From: Mesostigma viride
Taxonomy: Eukaryota; Streptophyta; Mesostigmatophyceae; Mesostigmatales; Mesostigmataceae
NCBI GenBank assembly: GCA_009746045.1
Contig: RPFO01000231.1
Span: 1,741,840 to 1,805,839 of the forward strand
Direction: 5' to 3'
DNA: 64,000 nt
Under the pieces are notes generated by a model that had not been told where the DNA came from, searched no databases, and worked only from the letters and a program-made list of their open reading frames with translations. Shown piece after piece: positions 23,601-35,600 of the stretch (position 1 is the first letter of the stretch; each line of letters begins with the position of its first letter). The position numbers and the translations under genes were made by a program.

Positions 23601-26600
23601 TCCCAGGTTCAGCCTCGGGTTAGTAAAACGATTTCCCCCCTGACGCCCCGCACAGGGGTACGGTCAGATGATCGCGTAAAGAGGAGACGAAAAGAAGCCT
23701 GGAAGACTTCCGGATAGGACTCCGCCGAAGTGGCGCCGGAGCTTGGCAGCATCAGAGCTCCAGTCCTGGGCCCAGATTGCCGGCGTGATGTCCCACCCCA
23801 GTAGGCTGTGGTGGGGGCCGATGTAGCACGTGACTAAAGTGCCGAGGCCCACCAGCCACACAGGTGAATGGCCTCCGAGGACTCCCCAGCAATGGCGTCA
23901 TGCATATTGTGTGGCCCCCCCACGGCGGAGACTAAGAAAAGAAAACATTCCCGGGATGCCCATATGGACCCGCACTGCCTCCCACTGCTGCCTAGCCAGG
24001 TTGTACGTCAAGGACTGACTTAGATGTGCGCCCGGGGGCTTGCCAGCCGTCAAGCGCCACAGAAGCCACAAGGTGGTCCCGGATGAGGACAATCTGGGCC
24101 GCCCGCTGCACAGTTTTGGGGTTGCGCAGCACAAGGGCACCCACAGTGGGCCCTGGCTCGAGAACAGGGGGCGACCTGGATGAGCAACATCCCGAACCTG
24201 CAGCCCTCGCTCCTCGTTACTGTGTAAATACTGCTGGAAATCAATGATAATCAATGCACTCAAATGCACCCGGCCACGTGAAATATGTATGCGACAGGGA
24301 ACAACAATGCGCTTCTCTACTTCTAGCATGCGTCCCTTGTGCTTTACGCACATACTGTAATAAATAAGTTCTGATGTCCCTTGAATCCTTGAGTAGGGGA
24401 CTACAGGGGACATGCAGACTACAGAGGCCATGTATTTACCATGCATGGCCAGCACGGGCACATAGCCTGCCTAGCATACGTCGTGTGTTTGTGTGTTCCA
24501 GGCACTACTGTATGAAACATGATGCTTGGCAGACAGTTTCGTCACGTGGCTTTGGCTAATATGTGCAGGCTGTTAGCCTACGGAACAACAGGGATTTCCA
24601 GCAGTGCCAGGAGTTGATGCAAAGCGCCCACTTAAGATTTTCCGTGTCAGCAATGTGAGTTTTTTGTGATCCAAAAGATAGTCACGGTTCTCGAGAGATG
24701 ACAAATGCCATTTCCCTCCTAGTCGTTTTGACCTTTGCGTATGCTACACCTTCTGCCCATGGCTGCCTTGTTTTTGCAAGATTAAAGGTGAAGTAATCTG
24801 TGGACATTTCTGCCGTATCCATGCTGGGTGCGTGCTTCATTCATGCCTTCTGTCCTTTCCCTGAAATCAGCCTGTGTGGACTCAGAAGAGGGGGCTACAC
24901 CAGACCTTGGCTGCACCAGTGATGCTGCCAAGCCCTTCTGTCCGGTTGGCACTCCAAGCAATGGTGACTTCTTGCCCGGGGCCGGCCCATGTGCGGGTAT
25001 GTTACAGGCAGCCAGCCTGGCGCTGAACTCAACTTCAAGCACACACTCACACCTACCAACTTTTTATTTGCATTGTATCGCTGAATCTTTCGTGGACTGC
25101 AACGTTTGTTGATATCTTCCAGCCTTGTCAGTTTTGTTCATGCCGAGCGATGTCGTCAGTCACCGGTTTCAATCTTGCATGTGCTGCCTATAGGAGGGAT
25201 AGCATGCTTGTTCCTCACACACGACAGCCATGGTAAGCCAACCTTTTTCTGGATGCTCTTATTATGGCTTAGATGTCTCTCAAAAGCATCAATCACTCTA
25301 ATTCTATTAATTAATTAATTAATTAGACTCGTGCTCCCGTTGGGGAGTCACGGAGCATTAACCCCGATGAATGGATGGATGGGGACACACATCAGCGGGG
25401 GGGTGGGGGTGGAGGTGGGGGTGGAGAAGGGTAGTGCTGGAGGTGGGGGTGGGGGTGGAGGTGGGGGGGGGAGGAGGGTGGCGATTGGGGTTAATGCTTT
25501 TCAACGCATCTACTTCTATACCAGAACAGATGATACTGCAACCAAACCTGATCTGATGTGACTAAAGAGTTTCAGGCCGGAACGTAAAGAGCCACAGATG
25601 GTAGTTTCAGTCTACAGGTGCAACGTGGTTCCGGAGCGAGCCACTGCACTGCGTGCGCTGCCGCTCATTGTATCTCGGGAGACATGGTGGTGGGGAGGGC
25701 TAGCATGCACACCGCTAGTCTTTGGTAGATTTTCTAGTAATGCTACTCTTGGCAGAGGTTGCACCCATCCTCCGCCCCCACTCCATAAGAGTACATATGA
25801 AGGGGAAGCAGGGGAGGTGACCTAGCTGGCAAAACACTGCAAGAATAAGCATCAACGGCAATAACATACCAGAACGTGATGGCAGTGTCAGGGAAGACAG
25901 AGAGGGCAAAGCTCCTCCGAAAAAGTCCTGGAAACGCTGATCCGGATGGACGGGGAGATAATGTCGAGGGACATTGTCATGAAGGCGAGGGAGGTGCTAC
26001 GGGTGGGGGGGGGAGGGGCTGGGCCGAGCAAATCCTGACAAACAAGCGGCGAATAGAGAACTTGACAATGTCCTGAGGCATCAAGGGTACTGTACTTTGT
26101 GGAACCTGGAGGGTCAGGTTGCATCCTAGAAGCGATAGCCACAGTTCTTGCTGACGCCATCAATGACCCCAACGCTAACAAAGGGAGCGACAAGGAGGAG
26201 GTGCCCCGGGCTGGCTATGTGTGGTAGAAGCTTAAGAACACCGTCCGTTCCACGATCTCACGGACTGCGCTGGCATTTTTGTGACAGGCATGGGTGCTGC
26301 CGCAAGCCAGGCCAGCCGGCTGCCCGCTCTAATTCCCACCTTTACTGCCGGCCTTACGTGGCTGATTCAAGGTGATGAAACCATTGCTTTGACATTTGGA
26401 GTTAGGGACGATTTTTGCTGAGTGGCAGCCTCCCCAAGGAGGCAGCAGCTATGGCTGTCCAGTCGCAGGTGCTGCCCAGGCAGCGCTGGAATGCTCCAGC
26501 ACCCAAGACCAGCCCCCAGTTGATATGAACTCCAGCCTGCTGGAATCAGTGACTGAAGTTCAGTCAGCTGAGGCGGTGTCGGGCGGAAGCATCAGGGGGT

Positions 26601-29600
26601 GGCTGCATTCCACGTGTCCACATTGGCAGGGACCTGCGGCCGAGGACCGCAAGCCTTTTGCACATCACTGAGCCGGCACTCGCACTGGACACGCTGAGAG
26701 GATAGTCCGGCCAGCAGAAGCAGGGAAAGGGCAGCCAGGCAGTGCTGGGCCGGGCTGCGCCGGACTATCTCATGCAGACAATTGCGCCCAAAGTCTGGTC
26801 AACAGCGCCAGGACGTGGAAGGGGGCCGAGCTGCAGAACCGGCTGGAGAAGGGGAAGGAGCTAAAGGACGGGGAAGGAGTATGTAGGGATCTGTGGCGAG
26901 TGAGAGAATCGGGGAATCTGTATGCGAGACGGTGGGACTGAACGGGACGTACCAGATCCGATGGCTGGCTTCAGGACTACGGTGCAGCGCACTCCCCATG
27001 TCACGGTGGGGCTGAACCAGAACCTGGTTTTCGGCATCAAATCCTCAACACGACCCGCAGGTGGAGACAGTCGAACTGCCTGCAGAGGTCAGTACAATGC
27101 CAGATTGGGATGGGCTACCGGAAGTCTGGGAAGCGACCCTAGCTATGAAATAGACAGCAGTCCCTGCTTCAGCTGCCGATCCCAGGTGACTTGGCACCAC
27201 GGCGGTGGTGCGATCTTGGGTCTGCCCGGTGGTGTCTGTGGGCGGCCCATGGTGGCCACGCAGCCGCCTGTTCAGCGACGCCCTGGGCCCTAAACTGGCT
27301 AGGCAACTCTGTCTGAAACCGGCTTTCTGTGCTGACCCAGGTGACAGGGCCGGTGCAGAGGGAGGCTCTTCTGGACCTGGAGAAGGTCTGTCGTGGTCAT
27401 TCCAGGCAACTTCCTGTCCTACAGTAACAGCAGCCGGCCCGGCAACAGGCATGGATGGGTACAACGCAATTGGTCCACTCACAACCTTGCAAGCAGAACA
27501 CACAGTGCTCCGCGTTCCAGGAGTGGATGAGCGGATGGATGTGCTGAACCTCTTGCCCTCGTCTACGGCCACCATTTACGCCTCTTTTCAGCTCCCACCC
27601 ACCCGCCCACGCTGCTGAGAGGAACTCACGTGTTTGGATTATGTGCTGTGACAACAAGCCACCTGATCATGATTTGTACAAGGACTTTGAATGGTGCGCT
27701 AAGGGGGGTGTTGAGATTCCACCTACCCATCATCTTTTGCATTGTGCCCATGTGGCTAGGGGGGGTGTTAGGGATATTATTCCCACCTGCCCACAATGCA
27801 TCCCAGCCTGATTTGTTTCTTGTTGGATTTATTATGTATGGACTGGGAATTTGATAGCTTTGATAAGCTAGATGGATCGGGCTCGATGAGCTGATCAGTA
27901 TGCATGTGCCATAGTCCTATACTTGGACATGGATGGCTTGTGCCTTGAGTCAGCCTAGTAGCATCACGTATATGCTTGACAAGTGCTACTCTTGTTTGAT
28001 TGACAAGTGGTGCTAGGGCCTAGTGGACAAGTGTTGGTTCCATGAGCTGACAAGTGTTGGAAGCTCATGATGACACATGTTATGCTTTGCAAGATGACAA
28101 GTGGGTAGACTCATTGCATGACACTTGTCCCTCCAAGGCGAAGAAATGTGTCACTTTCTTAACCATGTTATGTGGCACGTTATTATGTAGACACTTGGCA
28201 TCTAGCTATTATGCCAGCTCATTGGATCATGTCTAGAATGTTCTAGGAATGTTCTAATAGAATTCCAGGAATTTTCCTGGATTATACTGAGAATATGTTG
28301 GGAATATGCTAGGAATATGCTAGGATGTTTCTACAAGCTTCTTTGATGATGGCATCGCTGATGGCATCCAAGACAAGAAGGGATAAAAGGAAACTGAAAC
28401 TGCCCCTATTAGGGGAGGTACCTCCATTTGACTTCCTACCCCACTCTTCTCTAACTTTTCAACTAGTATTTGTGATGAAGCCAGTTGTTCTTCCGCGTAT
28501 TATGTCTTCAACCTCACTTTCTTTCAGCGCCTGAAAGGTGTGTGGGTAGCAAGTCAAGCAGAAGGCATTGTGTGAGACCCGTCAGTCTTCTCTCACAATC
28601 CCAACAATATGCACTAAATAAATTCTAGCACACTTCGATCGCAAGTGTTTCTCCCGGTGGTAAGGAACTCCAATGGACCGAAATTTAGGAAAGTATTTGT
28701 CGAGCCTCGCTAATTTTGTAGTAGTATGTGATATGCGTGCGGGCTCAAAGGGGAGCAACTGTAGGTAGCGTAGTACTAGCGTCTGTAACCGGGGTACTGC
28801 ACCTGCTGGCACTTCTGTGTCGGCGGTGCATAGGCTGGACCCGTGGTGCAGGGCTTGGTAGCTTCTGTACGTCGCTAGACCATGGACCGGCGCCTAGGCG
28901 CAGTGATAGTGTATGGACAGTCAGTACTTAGAGTGTAGGGGACGTAGGGAGACCTCTTTTCAGCTCCCACCCACCCTCCCAGACTCATGTGTTTGGATGT
29001 ATGTGCTGTTACAACAACCCACCCGATAATGGTTTGTACCAGGACTTTGAATGGTGTGGTATATGCTCTACTTTAGAAAGCCTACCACACTTCACTGGGC
29101 CCAAATACTGTCCGGTACAAATGCGACAATGGAATAAGCGCGGATGCTACTGGCATCACTGCGCCAGATATGTGATACATGAACGACGCTCCGGCCCCAG
29201 CATCTTCTGGGTTCTAGTCGTGTGGTGACTATGAGCAGCGAGTGTTCTCTATTTTCAGAATCCCACCACCAGTATGAAGTCATATAGTTTCTTATGCATG
29301 CCTGCTTGGTAGTGTAGCTTTATGCAAGGCCGTTGTTCCCATGCATCTCAAGAGCCTCTTCGCAGCAATGAACTGGGCTCCCGCGTACAGTATAGTGCAC
29401 CTCTTGCGCTGGTCCTTTCAGCATGTGTGCAGAACTGTCTTTACTGAGCAGCAGTGACTGGTGTTGGCTTCTTCACATGAACACCATATCACATCATAGA
29501 TATGACCTCTTTCTGCATGGTGGATACAACTGTGCGTGTTTCATCTGCAGGTTTGGCACCTTCCACAGGGCCAGGAAATGCAGTTTCAACACCAAATCTT

Positions 29601-32600
29601 GCGGAACTAAAGTTCTGAGGGCATCACATGCGGTGTCAGGATGGGCTTTATGTAGTGCAAAGCTCAGGAAGCCTCACTAAACCTACGCGTGGGTCATCTT
29701 GCTGATCTTGTAGGCCACCTATCCTCCCCATGACTGCCTTGTGCTGGTACTACCTTGTGACATTCCTTCTGCTGCTGCACACTGACTTGATATATATACT
29801 TCATGTGCGACGTTTGTGTTTGCCTGGCATCAGCCTGTTTGGACTCAGCTTCCGGAGGTACACGGGACCTCGGCTGTAATGATGGTGCACCCATCTGCGA
29901 TGATGGTCTTAATGATGGAGACTTCGGGGGGGGGGGCTCGTGCAGGGGTACGTTACAGTCATCCAACTCATCTAGACCATCTACGCTCGTGCGCTCATGC
30001 CTGAAACCCAGATCAGCCTGCGTTGATTACTTCTGGGCCCTACTGTGCTTGCAGTGTTTTCCGTATTCTTCTGTAGAGTCGCTGTTGCTCACCACGCTGT
30101 TTTGGTGCTTGAAAAGCACTGATAGCAAGGAAAGATGTTTACGTCTTTAGTATGAAATAAGCACTGATAGCAAGGAAAGATGTTTACGTCTTTAGTATGA
30201 AAAAAGCAGTGATAGCAAGGAAAGATGTTTATGTCTTTAGTATGAAGTAAGCACTGATAGCAAGGAAAGATGTTTACGTCTTTAGTATGAAATAAGCATT
30301 GATAGCAAGGAAAGATGTTTACGTCTCTAGTATGAAATAAGCACTGATAGCAAGGAAAGATGTTTACGTCTTTAGTATGAAGTAAGCACTGATAGCAAGG
30401 AAAGATGTTTACGTCTTGAGTATGAAAAAAGCAGTGATAGCAAGGAAAGATGTTTACGTCTTTAGTGTGAAATAAGCACTGATAGCAAGGAAAGATGTTT
30501 ACGTCTTTTCTATGAAATAAGACAAGTTCTAAATTGGCTGCTGCTGCTCATGAGTGCTGGGCACTGAGCCAGGATCTGGTTGTCCCTACAGATCCCACAG
30601 GTCCCTGAAGGGGCCATCTTTGACTGCCACATCTTTACTAATCTGCTTACGAACTGTGGATGCTCCTCTCCATTGCTTGGTGAATGCGCCGTGTGCGTGC
30701 GTTGCTTGGCGTGCATTACTTTTCCAGCACTGCTTCCCTGCACCATATCTGCCGTCAATAGCAACAATAACTATGTGCAATCGGCGACCTGCAAGAAGGA
30801 TCTTGTGCTGGAGGTGCTCGTCGAGGTTTTACTGACGGAGTGCTTTGTAACCGAGATCGACTTGAATGGTCTCGTGAACACCATTGTGGATGACTACCTT
30901 CGGAACGTCCCAAGATGCGCCGTTGAAACCGCTGTTGAGGAGGTGAAGTATGGCGCTAAGAGGCATCTGCTGCAGGCCGTGCAAGTGACCGAGATCACTG
31001 TCGCGTTGAGGATCTACGTGGACCCGGATGACTCGGATACACTGGTGAAGCTTCTGAAGTCTCCCAATTTCCCCCCTTTCCTGGCCAACTTCTTTAATTT
31101 TGCCGTTGGTGTGGTCCTGAGCGTGCAAAACATTCGACTGAAGTTCATTATCCTGTCGTCGGCCACATCCGACCCCCACTTTGTCACCACCCATGGGCAA
31201 AAGTTCGATTTCAACGGCGAGGCCGGCAAGACGTATTGCATCATGACGGATAAGACTCTCCAGGTGAATGCCCGTTTCATGGGCGCTGCCAGCACCACTG
31301 TTTTGCCCGAGCAGGGTGGGTCACCTGCCAAGCCGGATACGCGCACGTGGATGGACCAGCTGGCCATCATGGTTGGCCGTGACCGGGTGCTGGTGGATGC
31401 GGAGTCGTCTGCTGGGACCGGCTACACCGCCTTTGCTGGGGCACTGACAGTGAACGGGGTACGTGCATTTTTCTTGTTTTTTCCCAGGGCTGGGGAATTT
31501 ACAGAATATGGTGGTGTAAGCCCTGGCATGTATGACTGAGCTGCCTGGGAGATATTAAGGATGAGCTGGGTAATGAGCCGTTGTTGTTCTGACATTAAAT
31601 CTGTTAAACCTCCTTCAGTATGTCAGCACAAGGATGAATGTGTGCGTCTGCTATTTTGGTTTAAATCCTTTCAAGGTGCAGCTGTTGCAGGTCACATTAT
31701 TTGTGCCACGTGCTATTTTTGTTCTACAGCTACATGCCTTGCGTGAGTTTGTCAGCACAATCAGTTCGCTGTTTGCTTTTACAACATGCCCCAGCACGCA
31801 CTGGCACCAGCGTGCTCGACCGCGTCCCCCCAACCAAGGCGCATGTTGAACGAACGAACGAACGAACGAACGAACGAACGAACGAACAAACGAACAAACG
31901 AACGAACGAACGAACGAACGAACGAACGAACGAACGAACGAACGAACGAACGAACGAACGAACGAACGAACGAACGAACGAACGAACGAACGAACGAACA
32001 AACGAACGAACGAACGAACGAACGAACGAACGAACGAACGAACGAACGAACGAACGAACGAACGAACGAACGAACGAACGAACGAACGAACGAACGAACG
32101 AACGAACGAACGAACGAACGAACGAACGAACGAACGAATGTTGGGCGACATTTAGCATATTTGCCGCTCGCTACCTGCGGTGACCGCCAAGAGTGCAGAA
32201 ATGAGTAGGGGCGAATGGGGGGGGCGGGGGGCGCAGAAGTGGGCAGGGAGGGAATATCTTATGGCCTCGTGTAAACCAGCTGCGATTACAGCTGCACTTT
32301 TCCTGGCATTATGGCTTGGGGTCTGTGCAACTGGGAAAGCAGCGTCACTGTTCGCCACAAGTGTAGTCAATCAAGATGCGTATGCGAGGTACTGAATGCT
32401 CAGTCCTATGGGAGTGACGTCCACCAAGAGATGCAACTTGCTTACAATTTATGTGGACACCTCAAACGAAGCCCTTGCTAATCCTAGCAGCCAGGAGCAC
32501 CGAATCCCGACGCACTAGAACTTGTCAAAGCGTTATGGGCACACCTATCCTGTTTTACAAACCAGGCCCTCTCCCCCCTTGAGTAGCATGGGTGGGGGAG

Positions 32601-35600
32601 GGGGGGCGCTGCCAAGAGTTGGTCTGTCAGGCTGTCACCGTACCTGTCACCTCACTAAGTATACACGTGCAACATAGGGCGCCATGCCACCGGTGGTGCT
32701 GGTCATATATACTCTTCATTAGACACTACAGCAACACCGGTGATACGCCAAGCAACATTTCAGGAAGTTTGTGATAATGTGGCGCGCGCCAGCACACCAA
32801 CATGCGGTGTCTGAGCTAAAGCACTTCATGTACATCGCATGGGCGCCCCGCGCCCCACTACACCAGCGGCCAGACGGCCCCCTTTGAGTTCTTCACTTAC
32901 AACAATAATATGAGCCCAGCATATGAAGCCAGCTAAAACACCGCTGCCAGCCGTGCATGCCAGGATATGACCAACACCGTATGGGTCGCGACAGATCTGG
33001 CCCGGATGCGGCAGAATAGCATTTCAGCCACTAAGAAAGTCAGCACAAGAGACAGGCGCTTCCACCAATATAAGGACCATTTTCAATTCAGACCATGGGG
33101 TGCTCTGACCCTCAAGGTCGAGCCGGTCATCACGCCTCAGGCACCACTCATGGAAGAACTCATCCGTTTTGGGGCCCTTGGCCCAAAACTCCTCCAGGAC
33201 GAATGGGTTGACCCGGTGGGGCCCCACATTGCCATAGGAGGCAAACTTGTCCTGCTCAGCTGCAGCCTGCTGCCGCGGCAGCACTGCCAGCGTCCACATC
33301 CGCCAGGAGGATGTGGCGGGCGGAGAGCGGCCAAGCCACGGGGACATCGATAAGCAGGTGGGAACCTGCCCGTCATAGTCGAGCAAGGTATTGTCGGGCC
33401 GGTGGTTGGGTGAGTAGTAGAGGGCAGCCCCGTTCACGTCCTCACGCTTGGTGGTGGAGTGGGCCAGAAGACTGAGCAGACCTTGAGGCACGCACCACCC
33501 GGAGGAGGGCAGTATCGAGAACCAGTTTTTATTCTGCTGGCCGCCCATGCACGTAGTCCATCCCAGTAGTGTCGTAGACATGCCCACAGCGGCCGCAGGG
33601 GATGCTCACCATGAGGAGACGTTGTGGGGCAAACAACTGGTGGCAGATGGCAAGGGCATAGAGAGCGGGGGCCAGCGTGAACAAATGGGGCACGGGGGGG
33701 GCCATGGAGGTATGCGAAGCCCACGCTGCCCTCGATCAAGGGAAAAGGAGTGGAGCCAAGCCCGGCCCTGGTCGGTCAAGCCCGCATGCAGGCCCACCCA
33801 GTCGGCACAGTGTAGTATACCCGCGTAGGGTCTTTCGTTGTTTTTCATGACTACCAGCAGGGAAGCCTCTGGGACTGACGACATTGGACACGCCAGGCAT
33901 ACCCCGGGGCAGGCGTCGGTGGGCGGCTTGGGCTGGCCGGACAGTGTTACAGGCCGACTACATAATGGAGGCATAGAAATCCTGCACAAAGCCAAAGGTA
34001 AGCTTGGTGACCAAGTCAGGGATGGCGCTCGTGGCACTCGGGAAAAGCCGGTGGATCTCTGCCCAGTCGTGAGCAGCAGAGCCAAGGAAGGCGGCGGGGG
34101 CGAGCTGGGCGGTGCACGCGGGTGAGCCCAAATCTGCCCATGCAACAGGGAAGCGTGGCCAAGCACTGGGGGTGAGCCGGGAGGCTGGGGCCGGGGAAAA
34201 GCTCCTGTAAGGCGGCCTGAATGCACTTGTCGTGGCCCTTCGCTGCCAGCTGTACCCACTGGGCGGAGGACCTTGCCGCACGCGATGGGGCGAGGGTGTA
34301 TGTCAATTTTCAGGAGGGGGATGAGGCGGGCCCCAGCCAGCCATGAGGGCCCATACCGGGGCCAGGTTCCCTGCCGCCAGGTCCACGGTGGCCTCAAAGA
34401 GGGTGGTTGCCCCGCCATGGTCCATCATCACGGAGAGGGGCTCATACCGCCAGCCAGACGGGCTGGCATGGATGAAGTATGCGGCAGGGCCTAGAGCACA
34501 GCTGTAGAAATGTCCAGGTCTAGGACATTAGCTGGGGACGCAGGGGTGGCAGCAGCTGGCTCTGCAAAGGCGGGCTCGTTGGGGTGAAAGTCCTGCAGAG
34601 CCTGCAGGGTGGGGGCAGTGGACAGGACCAGCGCGGTCCTTTAAAGCTTTTGCATGGCCCGGCTCAGGTCACCCACCTCCTGATGACGATGGTGGCAACG
34701 GTGGTCATGGGACCAGTGATGAGCGCAGGGCCACTAGCGCGTCTGCTGGGCACCATAGCGTACGTCTGCCATGCAGTGAGGTATCCGCATCTTGCAGCGG
34801 CAAGAGTGACAGGTCCCAGGCAGCCGGTTCCACCGTCGCCAGCGAGGCAAGCGCGGGATGTGATGATGAGGATGTGCCGGCCGGCAGTACAAGGCCTGCA
34901 CCATTGACAATCTCGATATGGTTGATCCGTGGCCCCCGGGTAGAGCTGGTAGTAACCGCATAATGTCTGTCTCCACCCGGGCTAAGGAGCCGGCCTCGGA
35001 GTCTCGGACACACATATCGGAGGCTGTGGCACCCGGAGACCTTCCCAATCACCGAGAAGAAACCAGCGCCAGCGAGCGATGGCCGCGCCCTGCGGGCCGC
35101 ACACGCCTTGCTCCGGTGGTGTGAAGAGGATCCGGGGGGCGACAGTCAAGATACAGCTTGTGATAAAGCTTTGCGCTCAGGGTCATCAAAGGGGTGGGCG
35201 TGCATCTGGGCAAGAGAGATCAGGGCGTAGCACGTGGTCAGGCTGTTGTGCTTGTGGACCTGGTGAGGAGCGTCCGGGAGTGTCAAGCAAGAAAGGCGCG
35301 CACAGGTGGATAGTGGGAGTGTCGCTGAAGGAGGCCCAGACTGCCGAGAGGTCCCCGGGATCGCTGGTGCCTTGAGGTGCCAAGGGAGGTGCTGGTGCTG
35401 GCCGTGCATGGACCCGCGGGCTGGATGGGGCAGGAGCTCAAGGCGGTTGGGCTGGCTTTTCTAGGGGGGCTGGCTCCGGCAGCGGTGCCCATGCTGATAC
35501 ATCTGTGAAGCGAGAAGCTCCGCTGGGAATGGGCTTCTGGGCAGCAGTGGCAGTGCATGGAGCGCATGGCAGCCTCGGTGATGTCCGGGTGAGAGGCCCG

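Larger units (their letters stand above)
16500..30115 (+). repeat. Tandem segmental duplication, block 2 (modules 5-9)
   Basis: The second copy of the roughly 13-kb block. The intron after module 9 matches the intron after module 4 up to about 30115. There block 2 stops at a 45-bp minisatellite, whereas block 1 runs into the start of block 2 at about 16500. Confidence 0.8.

Noticed and set aside
29998-30060. Tenth cysteine-rich module (SACVDYF after ATCAG)
   Set aside because: The resemblance stops after seven residues; no D-x-G-C block, no third or fourth cysteine at the right spacing and no donor.
30116-30525. CRISPR array
   Set aside because: The 45-bp units are contiguous with no unique spacers, and the context is eukaryotic intron DNA.
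33606-34418. 270-codon - strand frame as an intact gene
   Set aside because: Only a short reverse transcriptase-like stretch is recognisable and neighbouring motifs lie in other frames, so it is part of a decayed element.
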